A DNA stretch of 64,000 nt from Nitratireductor alexandrii (GTDB taxonomy: Bacteria > Pseudomonadota > Alphaproteobacteria > Rhizobiales > Rhizobiaceae), in NCBI RefSeq assembly GCF_004000215.1, contig NZ_RBVY01000004.1:483452-547451 (forward strand), in the 5' to 3' direction. Positions 27,815 through 36,439 of the stretch are shown in pieces. Within the stretch, counting starts at the first letter, position 1. Each line of letters starts with the position of its first letter. The notes beneath the pieces were generated by a model. That model was not told where the DNA came from. It saw only the letters and a program-made list of their open reading frames with translations, and did not search any database. The position numbers were made by a program, and so were the translations under genes.

Positions 27815-28127
27815 CGCACCACGACCGGAATCGGTGACAGAGAAAGCAAATCGGCCCGGTCGCGAGACCGGGCCGATTTGATTCGGAAGCCGAGGCTGTC
27901 AGATCGCGCCAGCGCGTGCGTCGCTGGCGATTTGCCGCACTCCCTTCCACCTTCGTCGTCCCTGGGCGGAGCCGCCGCGAAGCGGCGTCGCAGAGACCCT
28001 GCAAGCGATGCCTGAACGCAGCCGTCTCGCGGGACGGCGCAGGAACGGAAAGGTTGCCGCCTTCCTTCCTTAACCCGCCGGTAGCACACCGCATCCCAAA
28101 CTCCGCCCAAAAGCGGAGTGCGAACGG
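27815..28127. other. Intergenic region after nrdJ
   Basis: No gene is seen in these 313 bases. After the perfect inverted repeat listed separately, a stretch at about 27950-28030 (TTCGTCGTCCCTGGGCGGAG and on) resembles the structured intergenic repeats seen in Mesorhizobium-like genomes. There is no second copy in this window, so the resemblance cannot be tested here. A GGAAC at 28042-28046 with CCTT 17 bases later is a poor EcfG-type match. Confidence 0.4.
27848..27879 (+). terminator. Perfect hairpin after nrdJ
   Basis: AAATCGGCCCGGTC-GCGA-GACCGGGCCGATTT is a perfect 14-bp stem with a tetraloop, 33 bases past the stop. The A/T ends of the stem supply a short U-run, so it can act as an intrinsic terminator. 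Confidence 0.8.
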
Positions 28128-28727
28128 ATGGCGCAGATTGTTCCCTGGCGGAAAAAAACGCGCAGAGCGCGGCATCGCCCGTCACGGCCGAGCCGCCGGC
28201 GCGGCGGCATCAGGCGCATGCTCGGCCACTTCAACGGCCTTGTCGCACTCGCGGCAATCGTTGCGTTTGGCGTCAGCGCAAGCGGCGCCCTGCCCGCGTT
28301 ACACAAAGTCACCCGCGACCCGCTCGACAGCCTGGTCGCGCTGTGGCAGCCGCCGGAAGAAAGGGCGACCGCCATCCGCCGCCATTTCCCGATCTGCGGC
28401 TCCGGTGCACGGGTCGACTGCATCGTCGACGGCGACACCTTCTGGATCGCCGGCGAAAAAGTGCGCATCGCCGATATCGACACGCCGGAGATCGGCGAGC
28501 CGGCCTGCCGGCGCGAAGGCATACTCAGCGAACAGGCCAAACGGCGTCTGCATCAATTGATGAATGCCGGGCCGGTGGAATTGCGCCGCGCCGGCGGCCG
28601 AAATCGCGACCGCTACGGCCGGCTCCTACGTACCGTCTACCGTGACGGCCGCTCGCTCGGCGACATTCTGGTCGCCGAAGGCCTTGCCCGGCGCTGGAAT
28701 GGCCGGCAGCCGGGGTGGTGCGCCTAA
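28128..28727 (+). CDS. Thermonuclease-family (SNase-like) protein, membrane-anchored
   Basis: A 199-residue protein. A very basic N-terminus (MAQIVPWRKKTRRARHRPSR) leads to a membrane segment LVALAAIVAFGVSASGALPA (about 38-57), so the nuclease domain is probably periplasmic. The SNase core begins VDCIVDGDTFWIAGEKVRIA with DIDTPEIGEP following, and RDRYGRLLRTVY carries the late Arg. These correspond to the Asp, Arg and Glu of staphylococcal nuclease. Two-Cys pairs (PICGSGARVDC and PACRRE) could form a disulfide. It appears to be transcribed alone. Confidence 0.85.
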   Translation: MAQIVPWRKKTRRARHRPSRPSRRRGGIRRMLGHFNGLVALAAIVAFGVSASGALPALHKVTRDPLDSLVALWQPPEERATAIRRHFPICGSGARVDCIVDGDTFWIAGEKVRIADIDTPEIGEPACRREGILSEQAKRRLHQLMNAGPVELRRAGGRNRDRYGRLLRTVYRDGRSLGDILVAEGLARRWNGRQPGWCA

Positions 28728-28915
28728 TCGGGCGTGGCCGGTCGGGTAAAGACCGTCGGAGCAAGCCCTGAAATGGCATGCCTGAGGGAGCGGCGGTTGA
28801 AGCGCGGGTGTCCCTGGTCGCCTTCAACCGTCCCGTCGCGACACGGGACCGGCGACGGGCGGCAACGCTGTCCCATCGGCGCGCCCCGCGAGCGAAGCCC
28901 GCGCAGCCGGCCGGG

Positions 28916-29257
28916 TCAAAGCCGTTTTACCTGTTCGATGCACGTCTCGAGATCGGAACGAAGCCGGTCGAGCAACCTCAGCACGTCGGCCCTGGCGTTG
29001 TCCGACACTCTATAAGGTCGCCCTTCCTCGCCAAAACCGTCCGGCGCGGCCTCTTGGGCTCCGAGAATCGCCATCGCCTCCTCGAATCGGCCGGCCGGTA
29101 TCCGGCTTTCCCCGCGTTCATATTTTCCGACCTGCTGTCCGGACAGGCCAAGCTGCCGCGCAAGTTCGGCCTGGGACTGGCCTGCGGCCTTGCGATGGTG
29201 CGCGAGAACCCGTCCCATCTGCTTGTCGCGCTCATCGGGTTTTCTGGACGTGTGCAT
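28916..29257 (-). CDS. XRE-family HTH transcriptional regulator
   Basis: A 113-residue protein with an N-terminal helix-turn-helix: AHHRKAAGQSQAELARQLGL then SGQQVGKYERGESRIPAG, about residues 18-60, matching the Cro/C1 type. The C-terminal part (NARADVLRLLDRLRSDLETC) is helical and probably mediates dimerisation. ATG 29257 is preferred over the upstream GTG at 29287: no ribosome site precedes either, but TATAAATTATGCT just upstream of 29257 looks like a -10 region, suggesting a leaderless or near-leaderless mRNA. The target is unknown; an AT-rich stretch upstream could hold its own operator. Confidence 0.82.
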   Translation of the reverse strand: MHTSRKPDERDKQMGRVLAHHRKAAGQSQAELARQLGLSGQQVGKYERGESRIPAGRFEEAMAILGAQEAAPDGFGEEGRPYRVSDNARADVLRLLDRLRSDLETCIEQVKRL

Positions 29258-29260
29258 GAC

Positions 29261-29290
29261 AGCATAATTTATAGGTGCACACACCACTAT
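29261..29290 (-). promoter_or_regulatory. AT-rich promoter and imperfect palindrome of the XRE gene
   Basis: The minus strand reads TATAAATTATGCT (29273-29261), a -10-like element ending four bases before the ATG. It is overlapped by an imperfect palindrome ATAGTGGTGTGTGCACCTAT (29290-29271). This is a plausible autoregulatory operator; no -35 is obvious. Confidence 0.4.
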
Positions 29291-29654
29291 TCACGATCAG
29301 AAATTGCAGACAATACATTTCGGGTTGTATATCCCAAATGCGCAAACTTGAAATTTCATTTTGTTTATTTTCCGAAGGTGACACGGCGCCGGTGCGTCGA
29401 GAACCGGCTCTGGTTGCAGACCGGCCCGCTATGACCGGTCCCCGACTTGCGGCCCGGGCCAAGCGCCCCGGTGAAGCCAAGGAGGACGAGGAGAAGACGC
29501 GACGCAGCGTCCGCCGCCATACCATGTCGGCGCCCGCGCGACGCCGGCTAACGGCGCGCGCATTGCCACGACCGTCATGTGGAGAAGATAGCCGCCCGCA
29601 TGAAAACGGCGCCGGGCGGCGCGATCGAGGCACCCCGGCCCGCCGGCAAAGCGG
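29291..29654. other. Intergenic region between XRE and GST genes
   Basis: Positions 29291-29385 are clearly AT-rich compared with the rest of the window and hold a small dyad ATACA-N8-TGTAT around 29309-29326. The remainder to 29654 is GC-rich with no supported gene. Open frames here have poor amino acid composition and no ribosome sites. Confidence 0.45.
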
Positions 29655-30527
29655 CTATTCGGCGGCTTGCTTGTCCTGCGTCATCGTGTCGAAATCGGAC
29701 GCGTCGTGCCGCTCGTGCAGCTGTCCGGCCGGGTCGCCGGACGTGCGGTTGACCATGCGCCCGCGCTTGACCGCCTCGCGCGCATGGATCTGGTCGGCCC
29801 AGCGGATGACGTTCTTGTATTCGTGCACCGCCAGAAACTCGCCCGCACCGTAGTTCCAGCCCTTCACCAGCCCGCCATACCAGGGCCAGACCGCCATGTC
29901 GGCAATCGTGTAGGTGTCGCCGGCCAGATAGTCGGCCTCCGCCAGCCGCCGGTCAAGCACGTCGAGCTGGCGCTTGACCTCCATGGCGAAGCGATTGATC
30001 GGGTACTCCCATTTTTCCGGCGCGTAGGCGAAAAAATGGCCGAAACCGCCGCCGAGATACGGCGCCGAGCCCATCTGCCAGAACAGCCAGTTCAGACATT
30101 CGGTGCGCGCCGGCTGCGCGCTCGGCAGGAACGCGCCGAACTTTTCGGCTAGGTAAAACAGGATCGAGCCGGATTCGAACACCCGCACCGGCTCCGCGCC
30201 GCTGCGATCCATCAGCGCGGGAATTTTGGAGTTCGGATTGACCTCCACGAAACCCGAGCCGAATTGGTCGCCTTCGCCGATGCGAATCAGCCAGGCGTCG
30301 TATTCCGCGCCGGCGTGGCCGAGCGCCAAAAGTTCCTCGAGCATGATCGTTACTTTCACGCCGTTGGGCGTGGCCAGCGAATAGAGCTGCAGCGGGTGCT
30401 TGCCGACCGGCAAGTCCTTGTCGTGCGTCGCACCGGCGATCGGCCTGTTGATCGAGGCGAACGTGCCGCCGTTTTCCTTGTCCCACGTCCAGACTTTCGG
30501 CGGGGTGTAGGCGGTGGTGTCCGACAT
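29655..30527 (-). CDS. yghU: Glutathione S-transferase, YghU type
   Basis: A 290-residue GST of the Nu class. The N-terminal extension (MSDTTAYTPPKVWTWDKENG) and thioredoxin-fold start LQLYSLATPNGVKVTIMLEE match YghU, which binds two glutathiones and has disulfide reductase activity; the reactive Thr/Asn region is ATPNGVKV. NPNSKIPALMD holds the cis-Pro and ESGSILFYLAEKFG the glutathione-binding ESGS. The helical C-terminal domain follows from about residue 140. AGGAG lies nine bases before ATG 30527; a longer frame upstream is not supported. Confidence 0.93.
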   Translation of the reverse strand: MSDTTAYTPPKVWTWDKENGGTFASINRPIAGATHDKDLPVGKHPLQLYSLATPNGVKVTIMLEELLALGHAGAEYDAWLIRIGEGDQFGSGFVEVNPNSKIPALMDRSGAEPVRVFESGSILFYLAEKFGAFLPSAQPARTECLNWLFWQMGSAPYLGGGFGHFFAYAPEKWEYPINRFAMEVKRQLDVLDRRLAEADYLAGDTYTIADMAVWPWYGGLVKGWNYGAGEFLAVHEYKNVIRWADQIHAREAVKRGRMVNRTSGDPAGQLHERHDASDFDTMTQDKQAAE

Positions 30528-30714
30528 GCGTTGGCTCCTGGAATTGGTTGCAAGGTCTGCGGCTGAGATAGGTCGATCGTTCACCGAACGCCATAAACAA
30601 CCGTTGGTCCACACAATATTGTGTTCGCCTGACGCCGCTTTACCACATGGGGTAGCGTTGCGCGCACGCTCGAATGAAGACCGGCAAAACCCGTGCGGGA
30701 TACGCCGGCCGGGC

Positions 30715-31710
30715 CTATCCGGCCGCGCGCCCCAGCCATTTGCGCCATTCGCCGGCATCGCCGCGAAACACGTTCAGGTCGATGCGGCCGTCGACACCCT
30801 GCGACAGGCCCGAGCCCGAATACTGCCAAAACAGCCATTTGCGGCCCGGATAGACCTTTGAGGGATGGGCCGCTACTGAGCGCAGCCAGAACGGGTGGTC
30901 GGGGAAAGCACCCTTCAAATTGTCGGCGTAAAAATCGGGTGCGGTATAGATCACCGGCCGCTGGCCGTAATGTTTCTCGAGCCGATCGAGAAAGACCCGC
31001 ATTTTTTCGAGCACGATTTCTCGGGACGGGCGCTTCTTGCAGGCCGACAGATGGTTCCACTCCACGTCCAGGACCGGCGGCAACGCGCCCTTTTCCTTCG
31101 GCACGTTGCGGATGAACCAATCGGCCTGCGAGGAGGCGGAACGGCACCAATAGAAAAAATGGTATGCCCCGCGCGGGATGCCGGCGGCCTTGGCCGCACG
31201 CCAATTCTTCTTGAACAGCGGATCGAGATGGTCACCGCCATCCGTGGCCTTGATCCAGGCGAAATTGGCCCCCTGCCCGCGCAGCTTGACCCAGTCGATA
31301 TCGCCCTGCCAGCGCGATACGTCGACACCGTGCACGGCATGGTCGTCGGGCGTGACCTTGCCGAAATTGATCGGATGGGCGTCGCCGAAACGCTGGCGCA
31401 TCACCTTGCGGCCGGCGGCCGGGGGCGTGGGCCGGCTGGCCGGTTTGGCTGGCGCGATCAGGGCCACCTTCTCGGCCGCCGCCGCGGTGACGATGTCGGG
31501 CTCGGCAAGCGCCGTCACGCCGACATCACCCTGCTCGACGACCAGTCCGTCGCCATCGCCTTCCGGCACGACGGCCGACGGCCTGACGATGGAACTCGTC
31601 GTTTCCGGCGACGGGCCGACGCTGTTCAAGGCGTCGAGGCCGGGACCGGTCGTGCAGGCGGCAAGCGCGAGACAAACGAAAACAAGGGCGGCGATGGCGG
31701 GCGAACGCAT
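30715..31710 (-). CDS. Glycoside hydrolase family 25 (lysozyme-like) lipoprotein
   Basis: A 331-residue protein. MRSPAIAALVFVCLALAAC is a lipoprotein signal with Cys19 lipidated. A Pro/Ala-rich linker to about residue 120 precedes a GH25 catalytic domain: HGVDVSRWQGDIDW supplies Asp130 and PPVLDVEWNH the catalytic Asp215-x-Glu217; YHFFYWCRSASSQADWF and WLFWQYSGSG are typical later strands. GH25 muramidases cut the MurNAc-GlcNAc bond; here an outer-membrane or periplasmic anchor suggests cell-wall remodelling. ATG 31710 fits the signal; in-frame starts at 31749 and 31767 lengthen the N-region without a ribosome site. Confidence 0.9.
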   Translation of the reverse strand: MRSPAIAALVFVCLALAACTTGPGLDALNSVGPSPETTSSIVRPSAVVPEGDGDGLVVEQGDVGVTALAEPDIVTAAAAEKVALIAPAKPASRPTPPAAGRKVMRQRFGDAHPINFGKVTPDDHAVHGVDVSRWQGDIDWVKLRGQGANFAWIKATDGGDHLDPLFKKNWRAAKAAGIPRGAYHFFYWCRSASSQADWFIRNVPKEKGALPPVLDVEWNHLSACKKRPSREIVLEKMRVFLDRLEKHYGQRPVIYTAPDFYADNLKGAFPDHPFWLRSVAAHPSKVYPGRKWLFWQYSGSGLSQGVDGRIDLNVFRGDAGEWRKWLGRAAG

Positions 31711-31873
31711 GGAGACCTGTACGCGGGACAAAACAGGGTGACGGCGCATCGCGCGCCGTTTGACCAAACCAGCGTCGATCCTCGTTCAAAAAAACCAAGA
31801 AAGTTTGAATCGAATTTTTACCATGTCCGCGCCTCGACGCGAAGCGGATTGCCGACAAGGCCGCGGCCGCGCC

Positions 31874-32083
31874 TCAGGCGCAAAGCCGCAGCGGGCCCGC
31901 ACCCACCGCGCTGACAGCCCCGTCGGCAAAGGTCCGCGCGGTCCGGCCGGACTTGTGGGCGCGCATATGCACCTTGTCGGCCAGGCGCCTGATCTCGCCG
32001 GGCGAGACGCCGTCGCTTCTCATCATCATCAGGATGATCGGATCGTTCAGCAATTCATCGAGTGTAGCTTCGTCCTGCAGCAT
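31874..32083 (-). CDS. Small hypothetical protein
   Basis: A 69-residue soluble frame beginning MLQDEATLDELLNDPIILMM, then SDGVSPGEIRRLADKVHM. GGAG lies eight bases before ATG 32083, and the first half looks like a compact helical domain; similar short proteins with a DEDLLNDPI-like start are common in Rhizobiales but carry no function. The C-terminal third is low complexity. It is transcribed alone. Confidence 0.55.
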   Translation of the reverse strand: MLQDEATLDELLNDPIILMMMRSDGVSPGEIRRLADKVHMRAHKSGRTARTFADGAVSAVGAGPLRLCA

Positions 32084-32203
32084 GTCCGTCTCCGAATCTT
32101 CAAGCCCGCGCCCATCGTCTAGGCGGCCAAGGTGACGGCCCAATGTCCGATTGGTGACGAACCGGTGGCCGGGCAAAGACATCGCCGTCACATTGCTTAA
32201 CGC

Positions 32204-33052
32204 TCAGGCGATCGTCACGCCGAGACCGGCGATCGGCAGGCCGAGTACGGAGGTGCTCCAATGCTGGCCGGCGGCGATCGGCACAGCGCGCGTGACCGTG
32301 CCGGTCGCGACCACGTCACCGGCCTCAAGCTTGCGGCCAAACGGCTGCGGGTCAAAACCCTCGACAAAATGCCTGAGCGCCGAGACCGGCCCGCCAAGCA
32401 CGTTTTCGCCCTCGCCACGCTCCACCACCTCGCCGTCGCGCATCAGGGAGAGGGTGAAATCGCGCAGTCCTTGCAGCCATTCGCCGACCGGCCGCGCACT
32501 GACCGGCAGCATCGGCCCAACAAGGAGACGCCCGTGCAGCGCGCAGGCCGCGACCGTATCGGCCGGGCGAAACCGCCAGCCGGGAAAGACCGACTGCACG
32601 ATCTCGAAACCGTGCCCGACCGCCTCGATGCACGAAAACAGCACTGCCTCATCCATGCCCTTGCGCGGCCCGCTTTTCAGCCGAAAAACGATCTCGGGTT
32701 CGATGCGCGGTTCGGGCATGGTCATCGCCGCGGCCTCGGTTGGCGCCCTCGGCGTCCCGGCCGGACCGAGCGTGCAGTCATAGACCGGGCCCCAGATCGG
32801 GGCGAAGATGCCATATTCGGACCAGATCGTGCGGTTGGTGAAACCGATCTTCCAGCCGGCAATGCGTTCCCCGCGCCTTGCCCGCCGTGCCGCGATCGCG
32901 CCCGAGACGCGATAGGCGTCCTCAAGTTCCAGGTCGGGCCGGGTTTCCGACACCGGCGCGATCTGCCGGCCGGTCTCCAGCGCGACGCAGATCCGCTCGG
33001 CAAGCCCCTCGACCTCCCGCTGCTCCATGCGTGCGGTGCCGTTCATCGTCAT
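32204..33052 (-). CDS. 2-keto-4-pentenoate hydratase/fumarylacetoacetase-family protein (MhpD-like)
   Basis: About 282 residues of the FAH superfamily, MhpD-like branch, which hydrates 2-hydroxypenta-2,4-dienoate-type compounds in meta-cleavage pathways or decarboxylates oxalocrotonate. GWKIGFTN, PRIEPEIVFRL (metal-binding Glu pair), VAACALHGRLLVGP and LEAGDVVATGTVT are in order. GGAGG lies four bases before ATG 33052 and ten before ATG 33046; either start is possible. No pathway partners adjoin it, so the substrate is unknown. Confidence 0.85.
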   Translation of the reverse strand: MTMNGTARMEQREVEGLAERICVALETGRQIAPVSETRPDLELEDAYRVSGAIAARRARRGERIAGWKIGFTNRTIWSEYGIFAPIWGPVYDCTLGPAGTPRAPTEAAAMTMPEPRIEPEIVFRLKSGPRKGMDEAVLFSCIEAVGHGFEIVQSVFPGWRFRPADTVAACALHGRLLVGPMLPVSARPVGEWLQGLRDFTLSLMRDGEVVERGEGENVLGGPVSALRHFVEGFDPQPFGRKLEAGDVVATGTVTRAVPIAAGQHWSTSVLGLPIAGLGVTIA

Positions 33053-33106
33053 CCCGCCTCCCGGTTTTCGCCCCATCGTGCAGTTGACGGCATCACCGGC
33101 GGTGCG

Positions 33107-33355
33107 TCAGTGCTTGCGCGCCTGGACGAAATAAGCGTCGATCTCGATTTCGCCGAGCCATTTCGCCGCTTCCAACCGGTGCAGCCCCTCGACCAGCACG
33201 TGGCGCTTGCCGTCGTGGCGGACCTGGATCGGCACTTTCATGCCGTTTTCCAGAATATCCTCGGCAAGATGGCGCACCGTATCGGGATGCAGGGTCTTGC
33301 GCCGCGCGGTCGGCACGTAGATCGACGCGATCGCGACCTTCTCTACCCTCAGCAT
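33107..33355 (-). CDS. ParB/Srx-fold N-terminal domain protein
   Basis: An 82-residue protein consisting of a single ParB N-terminal-like domain: IASIYVPTARRKTLHPDTVR then VLVEGLHRLEAAKWLG, where GLHRLEAA corresponds to the GxxRxxA nucleotide/active-site box. GGGAGGCAGG directly precedes ATG 33355. It lacks the DNA-binding HTH of chromosome-partition ParB, so it is not a segregation protein; its function is unknown. It is 54 bases upstream of the hydratase gene on the same strand, probably one transcript. Confidence 0.82.
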   Translation of the reverse strand: MLRVEKVAIASIYVPTARRKTLHPDTVRHLAEDILENGMKVPIQVRHDGKRHVLVEGLHRLEAAKWLGEIEIDAYFVQARKH

Positions 33356-33577
33356 CCTGCCTCCCGCTGTTTGGCCCAAAATCGGATCATGGGCGGGCCG
33401 GCAGGCAAAGTCCAGTATGGCATTGGACCCACCACGCGCGCGTCAGGCCGCTGGTTTGGCGCCATCCCACACAAGACCGGGGTTGACCTTCCAGCTACCG
33501 GAAGCCTCAGGATTCATGTCATCGTCGCACGCCACCGACCCGGTATGCGCCAACCGCCCCATTCGAGGAGACCGCCT

Positions 33578-34036
33578 TTGCCCCTGCCCCGAACCTTCAT
33601 GTTTGCTTCGACGCTTGTTCTGGCCCTGACGTCGCACGCGGCCGTCGCGGCCGAGCGCGGCACCATCACCGTATGGAAATCCCCTTGGTGCGGCTGTTGC
33701 CAGGCCTGGGCCGACGCGGTCGAAAAAGCCGGCTTTGAAATAAGGATGCACGACGTCGAGGATCTCGATCAGGTCAAGAAACAGGCCGGGGTGCCCGACA
33801 CGATGCAGGCCTGCCACACCGCCGCCATCGACGGCTATTTTATCGAAGGTCACGTGCCGCTGGAAGCCGTGGACAAACTCCTGACCGAAAAGCCGGAAAT
33901 CGCCGGCATAGCCGTGCCCGGCATGCCCCAGGGCTCGCTCGGCATGGGCGACGATCCCGACGCGAGCTATCTCGCCTATGCGATCGCGCGCGAGGCCGGC
34001 ATCGAACCGACGGTCTTTTACCGGGCCGGCCGCTGA
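33578..34036 (+). CDS. DUF411 metal-binding periplasmic protein
   Basis: A 152-residue protein. A signal peptide (MPLPRTFMFASTLVLALTSH, cut after AVAA) precedes a DUF411 domain with WKSPWCGCCQAWADAVE and a later QACHTA, cysteines and a His that probably bind copper; GIAVPGMPQGSLGM is another family block. DUF411 proteins often occur with copper-resistance genes, but none lie here. TTG 33578 is preferred since GAGGAGA stands six bases upstream and gives a proper n-region; ATG 33599 is the alternative. Confidence 0.85.
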   Translation: MPLPRTFMFASTLVLALTSHAAVAAERGTITVWKSPWCGCCQAWADAVEKAGFEIRMHDVEDLDQVKKQAGVPDTMQACHTAAIDGYFIEGHVPLEAVDKLLTEKPEIAGIAVPGMPQGSLGMGDDPDASYLAYAIAREAGIEPTVFYRAGR

Positions 34037-34124
34037 CGGCGGCGCCCATATCGCGCAGCGGCGCAACGGTCGAAGGCGAAGGGGCGTCAATGATTTGCGC
34101 GTTTGGGGAGCGGCTCGCCGCCCC

Positions 34125-35651
34125 TCACGAAACGCTGTCATCGGCCGCCGACAAGCCTGCCAGCACGGCGGGGATCGTGCCCGGCAGATCCTCGGCCACC
34201 AGCCCCGCTCCCAGGCGCAGGCCGGCGTCGCCATGCAGCCACACGGCCGCCGCCGCGGCCTCGAACCCGGGCACGCCCTGGGCAAGCAGGCCCGCAATCA
34301 GGCCGGTCAGCACGTCGCCGGACCCGGCGGTGGCGAGATAGGGACTGGCATGCACGCTGATTGCCGCCCGCCCGCCCCGCGCGGCGATCACGCTGTCGGC
34401 CCCCTTCAGCACCACGGTCGCGCCGGCGCGCGCGGCCGCCCGGCGGGCGCGCTCCACCTTCGAAAGGCCGCCATCCGCGCCGAGATCGGGAAACAGGCGG
34501 GCGAACTCGCCTTCGTGAGGCGTCAGCACCACGGGCCCCGCCTGCCCGCCGCCGTCGGTATGCAAACCGGCAAACAGCGTTTCCGGTTCGTCCTCAAACG
34601 AGGTCAGCGCATCCGCGTCGAGAACAAGGCCCAGCCCGCTTTCGCGTCGCAGTCCTGCCGCCATGGCCACGAAAACGCGGCATTTTTCGCCGACCCCGAA
34701 GGCTGGCCCGATCGCTAGCGCCGACAATTTGCGTGCGGCGATGAAGGCGGCGACATCGTCGGGATCGTCGGCGCGCCGCAGCATGATCGACGTCAGATGC
34801 GCGGCATTGACCTGCAGGGCCGAGGCCGGCGACAGAAGCGTGACCGCACCGGCGCCCGATCGTGCCGCCGCCATCGCCGCAAGCCTGGCCGCACCGGTTG
34901 CCGACGGGCCACCGGAAAAGACGCCGGCATGGCCGCGCCTGTATTTGTGCCGCTGCGGATCCGGGACCGGCAAGGCGTCCAGCCACAGGCGCGGCGTGTT
35001 TTCGAACAGGTCGACGCCGATCTCGGCCAGCACCCGGCGCGGAATGCCGATATCGACGAGTTCGACGGTACCGCAGAGCCCGCGACCGGGAAAAAGCAGA
35101 TGGCCGGGCTTGCGCCGGAAAAAGGTGACGGTGTGCCGCGCGGCCACCGCCGCACCCAGCACGGCTCCGCTTTGCCCGGATACGCCCGAAGGCAGATCTA
35201 CGGCCACCACCGGCGCCTCCGACTGCCGCACCCTGTCGACCAGCGCGGCAAAAATGCCATCGAGCGGCCGGGCGAGGCCGGCGCCGAACAGCGCGTCCAC
35301 GACGACATCGTCCGACGTGGCGCAAAACGCCTCCAGCGGCCGCACCGTATCGCAAAAATCGGCAAGTGCGCGCGCCGCATCGCCGCCCTCGCGCGGCGGC
35401 GGCCCGAGATAGGCAGAGACCGCCATTCCCGCCGCGCGCAGAAACCGCGCCGCCACCAGCCCGTCGCCGCCATTATTGCCGGGCCCGCACAGAATATGGG
35501 CATGGCGGGCCTGCGGAAAACGCGCCAGCACCGCGGCGGCCACCGCGCGCCCGGCATTGAGCATAAGCCCGTAGCCGTCGAGCGGTCCGCCTTCGATCGC
35601 CAGGCGGTCTGCTTCGGCCATCTGGCCCGGTGTCAGCAATTCGTCGCTCAC
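34125..35651 (-). CDS. nnr: Bifunctional NAD(P)H-hydrate epimerase/ADP-dependent dehydratase
   Basis: A 508-residue fusion that repairs damaged NAD(P)HX. The N-terminal YjeF epimerase domain (about 1-210) has LCGPGNNGGDGLVAARFL and VVDALFGAGLARP; the C-terminal ADP/ATP-dependent dehydratase (about 225-505) has VLTPHEGEFARLFPD and the nucleotide-binding SPYLATAGSGDVLTGLIAGL end-piece. The GTG at 35651 has GGGAGGT six bases upstream. It is divergent from glnB with a 302-base gap. Confidence 0.94.
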   Translation of the reverse strand: MSDELLTPGQMAEADRLAIEGGPLDGYGLMLNAGRAVAAAVLARFPQARHAHILCGPGNNGGDGLVAARFLRAAGMAVSAYLGPPPREGGDAARALADFCDTVRPLEAFCATSDDVVVDALFGAGLARPLDGIFAALVDRVRQSEAPVVAVDLPSGVSGQSGAVLGAAVAARHTVTFFRRKPGHLLFPGRGLCGTVELVDIGIPRRVLAEIGVDLFENTPRLWLDALPVPDPQRHKYRRGHAGVFSGGPSATGAARLAAMAAARSGAGAVTLLSPASALQVNAAHLTSIMLRRADDPDDVAAFIAARKLSALAIGPAFGVGEKCRVFVAMAAGLRRESGLGLVLDADALTSFEDEPETLFAGLHTDGGGQAGPVVLTPHEGEFARLFPDLGADGGLSKVERARRAAARAGATVVLKGADSVIAARGGRAAISVHASPYLATAGSGDVLTGLIAGLLAQGVPGFEAAAAAVWLHGDAGLRLGAGLVAEDLPGTIPAVLAGLSAADDSVS

Positions 35652-35724
35652 CGCGCACCTCCCTGTTCGCGGCCACATTATCCGGCGGAGCGTGCCCCCG
35701 CCACGGCATCGTCTGCCGTTTTTT

Positions 35725-35739
35725 TGTGCCGGTTGCACA
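35725..35739. repeat. Inverted repeat in the nnr-glnB gap
   Basis: TGTGC-CGGTT-GCACA, a 5-bp dyad with a 5-base centre, about 150 bases upstream of the sigma54-like element. The half-sites face opposite to the NtrC consensus, so the regulator is not assigned. Confidence 0.3.
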
Positions 35740-35767
35740 CGAATTAATCACGCCGCATGATGCCCGC

Positions 35768-35788
35768 GCACAGCCCGCCGCCCTGTGC
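35768..35788. repeat. Second inverted repeat in the nnr-glnB gap
   Basis: GCACAG-N9-CTGTGC, a perfect 6-bp dyad, about 90 bases before the -24 element. The orientation (GCAC..GTGC) is that of NtrC sites but the spacing is five bases too long, so it is only a candidate enhancer site. Confidence 0.3.
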
Positions 35789-35877
35789 CTCGCCAAACCG
35801 GTACCCGAGCCGCGCAAATCCCCGATTTTGGGCGACCGGGACGATGGCGAGGTCTGCCTCTCGGCCATGAACCGAAC

Positions 35878-35893
35878 TGGCACGGTTCATGCT
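35878..35893 (+). promoter_or_regulatory. Sigma54 (-24/-12) promoter of glnB
   Basis: TGGCACG-GTTC-ATGCT matches the consensus TGGCACG-N4-TTGCW with one mismatch. It stands about 60 bases before the glnB ATG. Nitrogen-regulated sigma54 promoters before glnBA are well known in Rhizobiales. This one would make the operon NtrC-activated on nitrogen limitation. Confidence 0.75.
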
Positions 35894-35953
35894 TATGAGG
35901 TCGCAGCGCGGGAAAATCACCCGACATCGATGCCAGCGGAGGCCGAAACCTAG

Positions 35954-36292
<339 letters not shown>

Positions 36293-36439
36293 AGCGGCCG
36301 CACCGGGTTCAGGCCGATTTTTCAGGCAAAGCGGCTTTGACAAGAAATCGGGCGCTGTCTCCGTTTGCGAAAGAACGCCGACCGCTCATCACAAATTGCC
36401 CGCAAGGCATGTCACACGTCAGACAGGGAAAGAGAGACC

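Noticed and set aside
27900..28030. Dispersed intergenic repeat element
   Set aside because: The wording resembles known Rhizobiales intergenic repeats, but there is no second copy in this window to prove it.
28042..28067. EcfG-type promoter before the thermonuclease-like gene
   Set aside because: GGAAC-N17-CCTT has the right spacing but a mismatched -10; too weak to call.
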